A stretch of 64,000 nucleotides of DNA, from assembly GCA_031963005.1 (NCBI GenBank), contig JASSUL010000001.1, forward strand, positions 291,665 through 355,664, read 5' to 3'. The notes under the pieces are model-generated. The model did not search any database. It saw only the letters and a list, made by a program, of their open reading frames with translations, and was not told where the DNA came from. Source of the DNA: JASSUD01 sp031963005. Lineage in GTDB: Bacteria > Pseudomonadota > Gammaproteobacteria > Burkholderiales > Burkholderiaceae. This document shows, piece by piece, positions 16,951-24,399 of the stretch (position 1 is the stretch's first letter; each line of letters begins with the position of its first letter). Both the position numbers and the translations under genes were made by a program.

Positions 16951-17994
16951 TCAGCATAATAATTCTTTTTCCTCAGCAATCAGCTTAAACAGAGTGCGAC
17001 GCGCACGAATAGCTGCGCCATCTATCGGTAGCAAAACAGGCTGCAAAGACATAAATTCACGCTCTCCCATTATTTGTTGCTGCGCTTCTAAGATAGGGCA
17101 ATCTTCTACGTTAAAGGCAAAAACAGCATTATTGACCGCGCCTTGGACAAATTTTTGACCTGCTTCGCCTGTTTCTTTGGGTAGCCCTGCCGCAAAAAAT
17201 TGATGGGTAGTGGTTTCGGTTTCAGGAGTTAAACATTGTGCGGACTCGACAATAGGGCTCAGCCTTTCAGTAGTTCCGCTGCGGGTCACTTCAATAACCA
17301 GGGTAAAGAAGCCCGGTGCTTCCCAACGTGCTTCAAACAGACGATCTATCAATACGCCTTCTGGAATACCCCGTATTTTGGCGACAGGGGCTGGCGGCTC
17401 TTCTTGAAAAACACGGCGCTTTGACCAAACAACATTGCCTTTTTGCTTAAATTCTATTTGACCATTTGCCACTTTTTCGGTGCCCACGCTACCAGGATGC
17501 ACAAATTGTATGTGGCTGAAATCCAGATTATTCTCGGCAATCAACATATAGTTCGCTTTGATATAAGCATGACTATGTGCCGTGACACGGTAGGTTGGGT
17601 CTATAAAATTAAAGTCGGGTAATAGAGAGGCATCCGCTCGCTCTGGCTCGCCCGGCCAAATCCAGATAGCGCCAAAACGCTCAATGATAGGATAAGAGCG
17701 CACCTTCAGATTCTTTGGAATATGCCCATCACCATGCGGATTGTGCATACACCGGCGGCCATCTGAGCCAAAAGCTAAGCCGTGATAGGGGCATTCAACC
17801 GAGCCTTGCTTTAAGCGCCCTTTATGCAATGGTGCAAAGCGATGCGGACAAATATTAGAAAGCGCAACCGGCGCGCCTGAGGGTTCACGATAAAGCAACA
17901 CGGGGGCGTTGAGAATCGTGCGTGTGAAAAGCTGATCGGTTGATAATTCCTCGGCCCAAGCCGCGATGTACCAAGCGTTATGTAAAAACGGCAT
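16951..17994 (-). CDS. Rieske [2Fe-2S] aromatic oxygenase, vanillate demethylase (VanA)-like
   Basis: Oxygenase subunit of 347 residues. The Rieske centre is complete: CPHRFAPLHKG (C-x-H, about residues 49-51) and CPYHGLAF (C-x2-H, about 69-72). The catalytic domain has ENNLDFSHIQFVHPGSVG, whose D and two H fit the mononuclear iron site of the VanA/toluate-type oxygenases. The starting sequence MPFLHNAWYIAAWAEEL is the VanA-like N-terminus, and GAAIRARR lies near the end. No reductase (VanB) gene is in the window, so the electron donor is unknown. An internally deleted copy with the same two ends lies at 20433-20540 on the other strand. O-demethylation is the likeliest chemistry; the substrate is not known. 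Confidence 0.85.
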   Translation of the reverse strand: MPFLHNAWYIAAWAEELSTDQLFTRTILNAPVLLYREPSGAPVALSNICPHRFAPLHKGRLKQGSVECPYHGLAFGSDGRRCMHNPHGDGHIPKNLKVRSYPIIERFGAIWIWPGEPERADASLLPDFNFIDPTYRVTAHSHAYIKANYMLIAENNLDFSHIQFVHPGSVGTEKVANGQIEFKQKGNVVWSKRRVFQEEPPAPVAKIRGIPEGVLIDRLFEARWEAPGFFTLVIEVTRSGTTERLSPIVESAQCLTPETETTTHQFFAAGLPKETGEAGQKFVQGAVNNAVFAFNVEDCPILEAQQQIMGEREFMSLQPVLLPIDGAAIRARRTLFKLIAEEKELLC

Positions 17995-18233
17995 GAGGCT
18001 CCCTTATCTTTGATTTATTATTGATATGTCGCTGTAACGCGGCCTTACTGTAATTTTTTTTAATGAACTACAGGCTCATTTTAAAAGTTGTATGGACGAG
18101 AGAAATTCAATAATTATCAAGTCAAGCGACAAGATGGTAAGCCTCAAGCGTTTTGCAGCGCCTGCTAATCTTCCCGTTTTTAATAAGTTTTAAAAGTAGA
18201 AAATTAAGCGTCATGACCCTGTAACCCTAAGCC

Positions 18234-18668
18234 ATGTATTTATCGCTGCTTCATTGCGCACAAAGCAGATTATTACCGCCTACTGCTAGAAGTCACTCGC
18301 GCACAAGCTTGGGACCATGGTTAGTATTTATGCTACAGGCAGTAGCAGAAACATCGCAGTGGACCACTGCCAAAATCGCGGCGATTCGCAGCTTAGTCGA
18401 ACACACCACCGAATATGTACGCATCCACCTGCCCAAGATATATAGTCGTGAACTCGTCGATGTCATCTTCGAGCAGCCCTACTGCCGTATCGCTAATCTA
18501 GTGGAAAAGAATATTGCTCAACGACAAGCGGCTTCGCGCTATCTAAAAGATCTAGCCAAACTGGGTGTACTGCGTGAAATGCAATACGGCAAAGAAAAAC
18601 TCTTTGTTAACCCAAAACTAATGCGGTTATTGAGTCACGACAGTAATCAGTATGTGCGCTATAGGTAG
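18234..18668 (+). pseudogene. Fic-family protein fossil (C-terminal part)
   Basis: From WLVFMLQAVAETSQWTTAKI onward the frame matches the C-terminal helices and winged-helix tail of Fic proteins (IYSRELVDVIFEQPYCRI, ASRYLKDLAKLGVLREM, GKEKLFVNPKLMRLL). Just upstream the matching sequence AHKADYYRLLLEVTRAQAW lies in a different frame, and MYLS before it is in the first frame again, so there are two opposite frameshifts, near 18246 and 18312. The catalytic HPFxxGNGR part is not found upstream. The gene is therefore a truncated, frameshifted remnant with no AMPylation motif. Confidence 0.8.
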
Positions 18669-18794
18669 ATTGGGGTGATAAAGGAACCCCAACAGGCACG
18701 CCATGAAGTCCTTGATGATCCGTTTATGATTATCTAAAAGCAAAAATTAAAAGGCAGCGGTATGCATTGTTGGGGTTCGTGCCTCACCACCAAC

Positions 18795-19892
18795 CTACCT
18801 TTCGAGAGCAGCCTTTTCTACTTTGCCTGAACGCTGCGAAAGGCTTGCTTCAAATTGTTTCCTAATATGTTCTGCCAGCAAAATGTGCGAGCGTGTGGAA
18901 AGGTGCATACTGTCAGCAAACATATACGTTTGGTCTGCATTAGGCTCTCTATAAATCGCTGGTGAGGAAAATAAAGCGCTTTGATAGTAAGCTGGGAGCT
19001 CATCTATTTTGCAGGCAATCCCGGTATTCCCCACTGAGAAACCATGCTCGCGATAATTTTCCAGAATGTCGTTTGCAAAATGAAAACAATCAACCAAAAC
19101 CACCCCATTATCAGCCGCTAGATGCGTTTCTAAATATTGCGCAAGCGTTGTATTAAACAGCACGGTTAGCTGAGTGAGCAATGTACTGATTTCAGTATCG
19201 TTGATAATGAAAGGTTCTTTACCTATATCAATAAGATTAATTGCGATCAGATTTTCAGCGCCATTTTCATATACTTTTTGTATGAGTTCAGCATATTGAA
19301 TCGCTGTCGCTTTAACAGCTTCTATGGCATTGGGAAGTGTTATTTTCTCAAGCAAGGTGGCGACCATAATCGCAATGATATCGTTGGTGCCTCCATTCAT
19401 CAGCACTAGCTGAGAAGCAGTAAAGCGATGGTGGGTCTCTAGATAGTTAGATACTTGGGTCGCAATAGGGACACTACTCAAACTCACACGTGCTATGAAT
19501 GCTTTGTCTTCTTTCTTCTTGTTTAGATACTCATCTTGCAGTATTTGCCGCATCGATATTTTTGAATTGGGGTCGTAATTCGCGTTATGCAGCGTTGCAT
19601 TGCCAGAAGAAGGAAAACAAACAAGGCGCGCTCCTCCTTGGGCATATCCAAAACCTAATGGGTTTGCCACTAATGGAGAACCAAACCCCCCGTTATACGC
19701 TGCGGTCAGTGTATCTCCATACGAGCGCGCTATAACTTGAGGCCAGACTTCTCCAGGATTAGTGGTAAATCGCCCCCCACCAAAATCAGCCGCTGCAGCG
19801 TAGGTACCTACATCAGATTGACTGTCACCAAAAGAAACTATTTGATAACGTGGAGCCAGGGTTGCGCTTTCACTTATTTTGAGAGATGCCAT
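18795..19892 (-). CDS. GDSL/SGNH-type lipase or esterase
   Basis: Serine hydrolase of 365 residues. All four SGNH blocks are present: block I FGDSQSDVGTY (nucleophile Ser at about residue 24), block II glycine in GFGYAQGGARL, block III asparagine in MNGGTNDIIA, and block V ADSMHLS with the Asp-x-x-His pair near the C-terminus. No signal peptide or autotransporter domain is visible, so export by Sec is unlikely and a role as a translocated phospholipase is only a possibility. Length and block spacing resemble the lipase/acylhydrolase group that includes thermolabile-hemolysin-like enzymes. Start at ATG 19892. The gene stands alone in the accessory stretch between dgt and aroB. Confidence 0.85.
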   Translation of the reverse strand: MASLKISESATLAPRYQIVSFGDSQSDVGTYAAAADFGGGRFTTNPGEVWPQVIARSYGDTLTAAYNGGFGSPLVANPLGFGYAQGGARLVCFPSSGNATLHNANYDPNSKISMRQILQDEYLNKKKEDKAFIARVSLSSVPIATQVSNYLETHHRFTASQLVLMNGGTNDIIAIMVATLLEKITLPNAIEAVKATAIQYAELIQKVYENGAENLIAINLIDIGKEPFIINDTEISTLLTQLTVLFNTTLAQYLETHLAADNGVVLVDCFHFANDILENYREHGFSVGNTGIACKIDELPAYYQSALFSSPAIYREPNADQTYMFADSMHLSTRSHILLAEHIRKQFEASLSQRSGKVEKAALER

Positions 19893-19940
19893 ATTTTCGT
19901 TTTATAAAACAAGGTCGAGAGGAGTGACAATAAAAAACCA

Positions 19941-20042
19941 TAGACTTCTTTTACAACTCCGTAGAAAGGCATTCCTTTGATGCCAGTACAAGAAGTACTT
20001 TGATCTAGAGTGACGCCGCTATGGAGTTTTAAAAAAGATCTA
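19941..20042. repeat. Palindromic intergenic repeat, family 1, copy D (diverged)
   Basis: 102-bp diverged copy. It starts TAGACTTCTTTTACAACTCC and ends with AGTGACGCCGCTATGGAGTT followed by TTAAAAAAGATCTA, so the family core GCGGCGTCA is in the right arm, inverted relative to copy A. It lies just upstream of the GDSL gene and may overlap its promoter. Confidence 0.65.
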
Positions 20043-20432
20043 ATAAATAATATTGTCGGAGATGCACCTAGCTTTATGTTCAGAAAAAAGCACTCCTTTT
20101 CTCTCAAATAGAAAATAAGCTTGATGGATAGAGATATTTATAACGCGCTCTGGTAAAAATCGCTTCTTTCACGCTCAAATTTTAAGAATTGTGGAAAACA
20201 ACAAGCGTGTAGCATGGTTTTCAATAATTAGAAGACAAGCTGCCCACCCTCACGAACGTAGGGTGCGTCATCCATTGCCCAAAAGGATTCCTCTTTGTAG
20301 TCGTATTAAAGCGTTAGATCCGGTTTGCACTTAAGCACTCCATTTTCCTGTGCGCCTGGTTTCCCTAGATGGTGTGGTAGGCAGCTTATTCAATATAAAT
20401 CTTATTTTATGAGTCGCTTCGTAGGAGAAAAA
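20043..20432. other. Intergenic stretch with no recognised gene
   Basis: 390 bp between the family 1 repeat and the oxygenase remnant. I see no coding sequence, RNA or repeat apart from ordinary AT-rich sequence. A ribosome-binding sequence, GTAGGAG, at 20421-20427 belongs to the remnant gene that follows. Confidence 0.4.
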
Positions 20433-20540
20433 ATGCCATTTCTACATAATGCTTGGTATGGTGCAGCGATTCGGGCCCGTCGCGTGATGGATCAACTCAT
20501 TGCCGATGAGATCGATACTCCGCATCTGAAGCAGGCATAG
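20433..20540 (+). pseudogene. Internally deleted copy of the Rieske oxygenase gene
   Basis: A 35-residue frame that begins MPFLHNAWY, identical to the first nine residues of the oxygenase at 16951-17994, and continues directly with GAAIRARRVMDQLIADE, which matches the C-terminal GAAIRARRTLFKLIAEE of that protein. About 310 residues in between are missing, including the Rieske centre. A good ribosome-binding sequence (GTAGGAG) precedes the ATG. It is a fossil of a second, opposite-strand copy whose C-terminus (IDTPHLKQA) differs from the intact gene, so the two were probably paralogues and not a recent duplicate. Confidence 0.75.
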
Positions 20541-20553
20541 TGGTGATGCAGAT

Positions 20554-21639
20554 CTACTCCAGCAATGCAGCCTCAAGATCTGCATCAGAGACGGGCTCCA
20601 TGTATGCTTGCCCTAAATGGTGTAGCAATACAAAATGGATTTGACCTGCATCTGCCTTTTTATCTACACGCATACAGTCTATGTAACGCTGTGCATCGAG
20701 TTGAGGAAGTGCGGTAGGTAAACCTGCTGCACGGATCAGCTGTACTAAACGGTGGTACTCCGCCTCTTGCAAGCTTCCTCGGCGCATAGACAGTGCCGCG
20801 GCGAAGACCATGCCACAGCCTACTGCTTCGCCATGCAGCCATTGACCGTACCCTTGGGTTGCCTCAATCGCATGCCCTAGCGTATGGCCAAAATTTAAAA
20901 TCGCACGATTCCCTAGCTCTAATTCATCAGCGCCTACTACGGCGGCTTTCAGCGCGCAAGCGCGATGGATCGCTTCCATGGTAGCGTTCACTTCACGTGC
21001 GTTTAAAGCGGTGATATGGGACTCTATCCATTCTAAAAATGCGCTATCGGCGACTGCGGCGATTTTGATGATCTCGGCTAATCCTGCTGCCCACTCTCTA
21101 GCCGGCAAGGTCTGCAAAGTCGCGATATCCACAATAACGGCTTGCGGCTGATGGAAAGCGCCAATCATGTTCTTACCTAGCGCATGGTTGATGCCGGTTT
21201 TGCCGCCTACTGAAGAGTCTACCTGTGCTAGTAATGTAGTCGGCACTTGGATGAAAGGCACGCCCCGCATATAGCAAGCAGCGGCAAAACCGGTCATGTC
21301 TCCTATAACGCCGCCGCCTAATGCAATGAGCGTCACTTTACGAGAGGCCTGGGCATGCAATAGTTTTTCAAAAATCTGGTTGAGGGTCGACCATTCTTTA
21401 TATTGCTCTCCATCGGGCAGCACAATCCAAGTGACGGACTTTCCTAATGCCGCTAAAGTGGTCCGTAATGTCTCTCCATAGAGTGCATCCACCGTGGTAT
21501 TGGTCACTACGGCGCAAGCGCTACTGCGGATATAAGGGGCAAAATGGTCTGCCTGTGTGAGCAGATGACTGCCTATATAAATTGGATAAGTTCGTGCGCC
21601 AAGTTCAACGTTAAGCGTCATCATGCTGACAGTTACCAT
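20554..21639 (-). CDS. aroB: 3-dehydroquinate synthase
   Basis: NAD- and metal-dependent shikimate-pathway enzyme converting DAHP to 3-dehydroquinate. The 361-residue product carries LPDGEQYKEWSTLNQIFEKL, ALGGGVIGDMTGFAAACYMR, VPTTLLAQVDSSVGGKTGIN, LAEIIKIA and the metal-binding stretches ILNFGHTLGHAIEA and LHGEAVGCGM. Start at ATG 21639, with in-frame ATGs at residues 6 and 7 that would fit the family (MTLNVELG). It lies 182 bp after aroK on the same strand. Its usual downstream neighbour dgt is displaced. Confidence 0.97.
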   Translation of the reverse strand: MVTVSMMTLNVELGARTYPIYIGSHLLTQADHFAPYIRSSACAVVTNTTVDALYGETLRTTLAALGKSVTWIVLPDGEQYKEWSTLNQIFEKLLHAQASRKVTLIALGGGVIGDMTGFAAACYMRGVPFIQVPTTLLAQVDSSVGGKTGINHALGKNMIGAFHQPQAVIVDIATLQTLPAREWAAGLAEIIKIAAVADSAFLEWIESHITALNAREVNATMEAIHRACALKAAVVGADELELGNRAILNFGHTLGHAIEATQGYGQWLHGEAVGCGMVFAAALSMRRGSLQEAEYHRLVQLIRAAGLPTALPQLDAQRYIDCMRVDKKADAGQIHFVLLHHLGQAYMEPVSDADLEAALLE

Positions 21640-21695
21640 AAATAAAACAGATTGTGATCGATCGGATGCTTGCTAATTTATGCTACGGGTTCTAA

Positions 21696-21795
21696 GAATT
21701 TGTTCATCATCTTTCTAAAAGCCTGCTTTAGGTTTTTCAAAAGACCTAAATAGAAGCTGTTGGCGCACACGTTGGGGTGAGGCACGAACCCCAAC
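21696..21795. repeat. Hairpin-rich spacer between aroK and aroB
   Basis: The spacer contains two stems: TAGGTTTTTCAAAAGACCTA at about 21729-21748 and a perfect 8-bp stem, GTTGGGGT (21771-21778) with ACCCCAAC (21788-21795). The 22-nt motif around the second stem (read on the minus strand GTTGGGGTTCGTGCCTCACC) recurs at 18769-18788, beside the GDSL gene, and part of it (CTCACCACCAACCTACC) recurs there and in family 1 copy C. It is a mosaic repeat of unknown function. Confidence 0.55.
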
Positions 21796-21821
21796 ATGAC
21801 GACCCATAACCTCTCCAATCT

Positions 21822-22370
21822 CTACTCTTTGAGATTATGAACGGGTCCTAACAAAGCTAAGATCATCTTTATATACTCCGCGATCCCTTTTTGCTTGTTA
21901 TGGGCCATAAGCGCGTCTTGTGGGACGATATGATGTGCGCACGCCCGATAGAGCGGATCGCGTGCAGCATATAAGGCGGCCAAAGTGGTATAGGGATCTT
22001 CCGTATGCAGTAAGGGACGGGTTCTACTGCGTTTAACCCGCTCCCACAGTTGATCGGGTGTGGCGTGTAAATACAGTACCGTGCCTCGACTGGTCAGCCG
22101 TGCTTGGTTTTCAGGGCGGAGTATGACCCCTCCTCCCGTAGCGAGGATAATATCTTGATATTGAGTCAGCTCATCGATCATCTGGGATTCTCGATTCCGA
22201 AAACCCGCTTCTTGCTCGTGTTCAAAAATATGCGCCACAGTCACGCCTGTGCGCCTTTCAATCTCTCGATCTGAATCCCAAAAGGAATAGGCGAGTTTTT
22301 TAGCGAGTGCTTGACCAATAGTGGTTTTACCCGCGCCCATAAGGCCGATTAAAAAAATATTGCCTGACAT
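21822..22370 (-). CDS. aroK: Shikimate kinase
   Basis: Phosphorylates shikimate with ATP. From the ATG at 22370 the product is 182 residues, starting MSGNIFLIGLMGAGKTTIGQ with the Walker A loop. Further motifs are WDSDREIERRTG, EAGFRNRES, LATGGGVILRPENQARL and a lid with RSRTRPLL, all diagnostic. The frame is open to a GTG at 22397, which would overlap the mutL stop by 11 bp; the ATG lies 16 bp after that stop. Neither has an obvious Shine-Dalgarno sequence. It follows mutL and precedes aroB, probably in one transcript. Confidence 0.96.
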   Translation of the reverse strand: MSGNIFLIGLMGAGKTTIGQALAKKLAYSFWDSDREIERRTGVTVAHIFEHEQEAGFRNRESQMIDELTQYQDIILATGGGVILRPENQARLTSRGTVLYLHATPDQLWERVKRSRTRPLLHTEDPYTTLAALYAARDPLYRACAHHIVPQDALMAHNKQKGIAEYIKMILALLGPVHNLKE

Positions 22371-22386
22371 AGGGGGTTCGAAGGGT

Positions 22387-24387
22387 TTACTGACCACGCA
22401 TAAAGAGCTGATCTAATGCGGTGAGGGAAAGTTGATACCAAGTGGGGCGACCATGATTGCATTGGTTTGCGCGAGGGGTTGCTTCCATTTGGCGCAAAAG
22501 GCTATTGATTTCGTTAAGGGTCAACTGCCGGTTGGCGCGCACAGCGTAATGGCAAGCCATCGTGCTCAATACCGCATGCTGGTGCGCTGTCAAAAGTTGC
22601 GAACCATCGTATTGATGAAAATCCTCCAAGATACCGCGCACCAGCGCAGGCAAATCGGCTTGCGCAAGCAGTGCAGGCACGGCACGAATGACCAAAGTCG
22701 TTGGTGATTGCACACCGATCTCAAAACCTAATGTCAGCAGCGTGTCTTGATGCTCTTGCACCAGCCCTGTTTCAATTTCACTCACGACCATGGGGATGGG
22801 AAGCAGCAAAGACTGAACAGCAATCGAATGCGTCGCCAACGCCACTTTGAATTGCTCGTAAAGAATGCGTTCATGTGCCGCATGCATATCTACGACCACT
22901 AAGCCTTGCCGATTTTGGGCTAATACATAAATGCCATGCAACTGACCAATCGCAAAACCTAGGGGGTGTTCTTCTTTATTTTCTGCATGGGGCTCTGCTG
23001 CTTGAAAGGGAATACCTTCCAAAAGCGATGAAAAAGCTTGTAGGGCATCCCCTCCATCACTAACAGGATTTACAAGCGCGGCCTCTTCTCCTGCCACACG
23101 TTCTGCAATCGAGGAAGCGGCTCCTTCTTCGAGGAAAGAGCTTGCTCCTGCAGGGCGATAATCAGGCACTTGCTGCGCAAGCCCATACGCCCCCCCTGTC
23201 TCGTTCCTGACATACCCGGCCCTAGCACGATCCGTATGCATAGGGAACGCGGCTTGACGCATATAGGGTTGCATCATCGGCCAAGAAGCAGCAGAAGCGC
23301 TAGATTTGGAAGAGGTACTAGATCCCCCTGGCTTAGCAGAAACTTGGGGCGATCCAGTAGAAACCTCAGACTCCAAATGCATAGCCTGCCCTGCCCCTTC
23401 GCCGGCTACGGTGGACAATGCACGCTGGACAGCGCGCCGTATAAATTGATGAATCGCGCGCGATTCATGAAAGCGGACTTCGATTTTGCAAGGATGCACA
23501 TTCGCATCGACGGCGTCTGGGGGTACGGTTAAAAAGAGGACATAGCTAGGGTGACGCTCACCATGTAATACATCTTCATAGGCGCTGCGCAACGCATGCG
23601 TGAGCAATTTATCGCGCACAAAACGGCCATTGACGAAAAAATACTGCTGATCTGCGCGTGTGCGACTGCGTGTGGGCAAGCCTAGTAAACCGTGCAAACG
23701 CACAGGGGGTGCTGCTTCATCGACGGGTACATGCCCTTCATGCGCAAAATCTGTGCCTAAAATATCCGCACTACGCATCGCTAGATCACCGGCCATCCAG
23801 CGCTCAATCAAGCGCCCATTATGCTCAACTTCAAAAGTCACATCAGGTCGTGCCAAGGCGATACGCCGAATGACCTCTAAGCAATGTCCCCATTCGGTTG
23901 CCTCGCTTTTTAAAAATTTGCGGCGTGCAGGCGTGCTGAAATAGAGATCCTGCGCTTGCACCGTGGTACCGGTACTCCTCATTGCAGGAGTAATCAGACC
24001 GGTTTGCGCAGAAATCGTATTAGCATGGGATGCTTCAGCCGTACGGCTAGTAATGGAAAGATGCGTCACCGAAGCAATAGCGGCCAAGGCCTCTCCTCGG
24101 AACCCCAAGGTATTGACCGATTCTAGTTCGGCTAAGGAATGAATCTTACTGGTTGCATGGCGCTCTAGCGCGACGGCAAGTTCCTCTGCAGCAATGCCAC
24201 TTCCATCATCTTTGACGACGATGGATTTCACTCCCCCTTGTTCAAGCTGAATCTGTATGGAACGTGCGCCGGCATCGAGTGCATTTTCTAAAAACTCTTT
24301 GATAACGGATGCAGGCCGCTCAATGACTTCTCCTGCGGCAATTTGACTAATCAGTAGATCAGGGAGTCGGGCAATCTTAGCGGACAT
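22387..24387 (-). CDS. mutL: DNA mismatch repair protein MutL
   Basis: GHKL ATPase that links MutS recognition to strand cleavage. The 666-residue product has the N-terminal ATPase motifs ENALDAGA, DDGSGI and TLGFRGEALAAIA, then FFVNGRFVRDK, then a long Ser/Ala/Gly-rich linker (about residues 335-460). The C-terminal dimerisation domain contains VVDMHAAHERILYE, close to the DQHA(x)2E(x)4E endonuclease motif with Gln replaced by Met, plus ACHYAVRAN and QCNHGRPTW, which fit the other metal-site motifs. This suggests a self-cleaving MutL as in organisms without MutH. It begins 12 bp after hscA, where fdx would be expected. Confidence 0.96.
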   Translation of the reverse strand: MSAKIARLPDLLISQIAAGEVIERPASVIKEFLENALDAGARSIQIQLEQGGVKSIVVKDDGSGIAAEELAVALERHATSKIHSLAELESVNTLGFRGEALAAIASVTHLSITSRTAEASHANTISAQTGLITPAMRSTGTTVQAQDLYFSTPARRKFLKSEATEWGHCLEVIRRIALARPDVTFEVEHNGRLIERWMAGDLAMRSADILGTDFAHEGHVPVDEAAPPVRLHGLLGLPTRSRTRADQQYFFVNGRFVRDKLLTHALRSAYEDVLHGERHPSYVLFLTVPPDAVDANVHPCKIEVRFHESRAIHQFIRRAVQRALSTVAGEGAGQAMHLESEVSTGSPQVSAKPGGSSTSSKSSASAASWPMMQPYMRQAAFPMHTDRARAGYVRNETGGAYGLAQQVPDYRPAGASSFLEEGAASSIAERVAGEEAALVNPVSDGGDALQAFSSLLEGIPFQAAEPHAENKEEHPLGFAIGQLHGIYVLAQNRQGLVVVDMHAAHERILYEQFKVALATHSIAVQSLLLPIPMVVSEIETGLVQEHQDTLLTLGFEIGVQSPTTLVIRAVPALLAQADLPALVRGILEDFHQYDGSQLLTAHQHAVLSTMACHYAVRANRQLTLNEINSLLRQMEATPRANQCNHGRPTWYQLSLTALDQLFMRGQ

Positions 24388-24399
24388 AAGTCAATCGCC

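Noticed and set aside
19874..20107. 77-codon minus-strand frame upstream of the GDSL gene
   Set aside because: It runs through the diverged family 1 repeat and has no ribosome site or domain.
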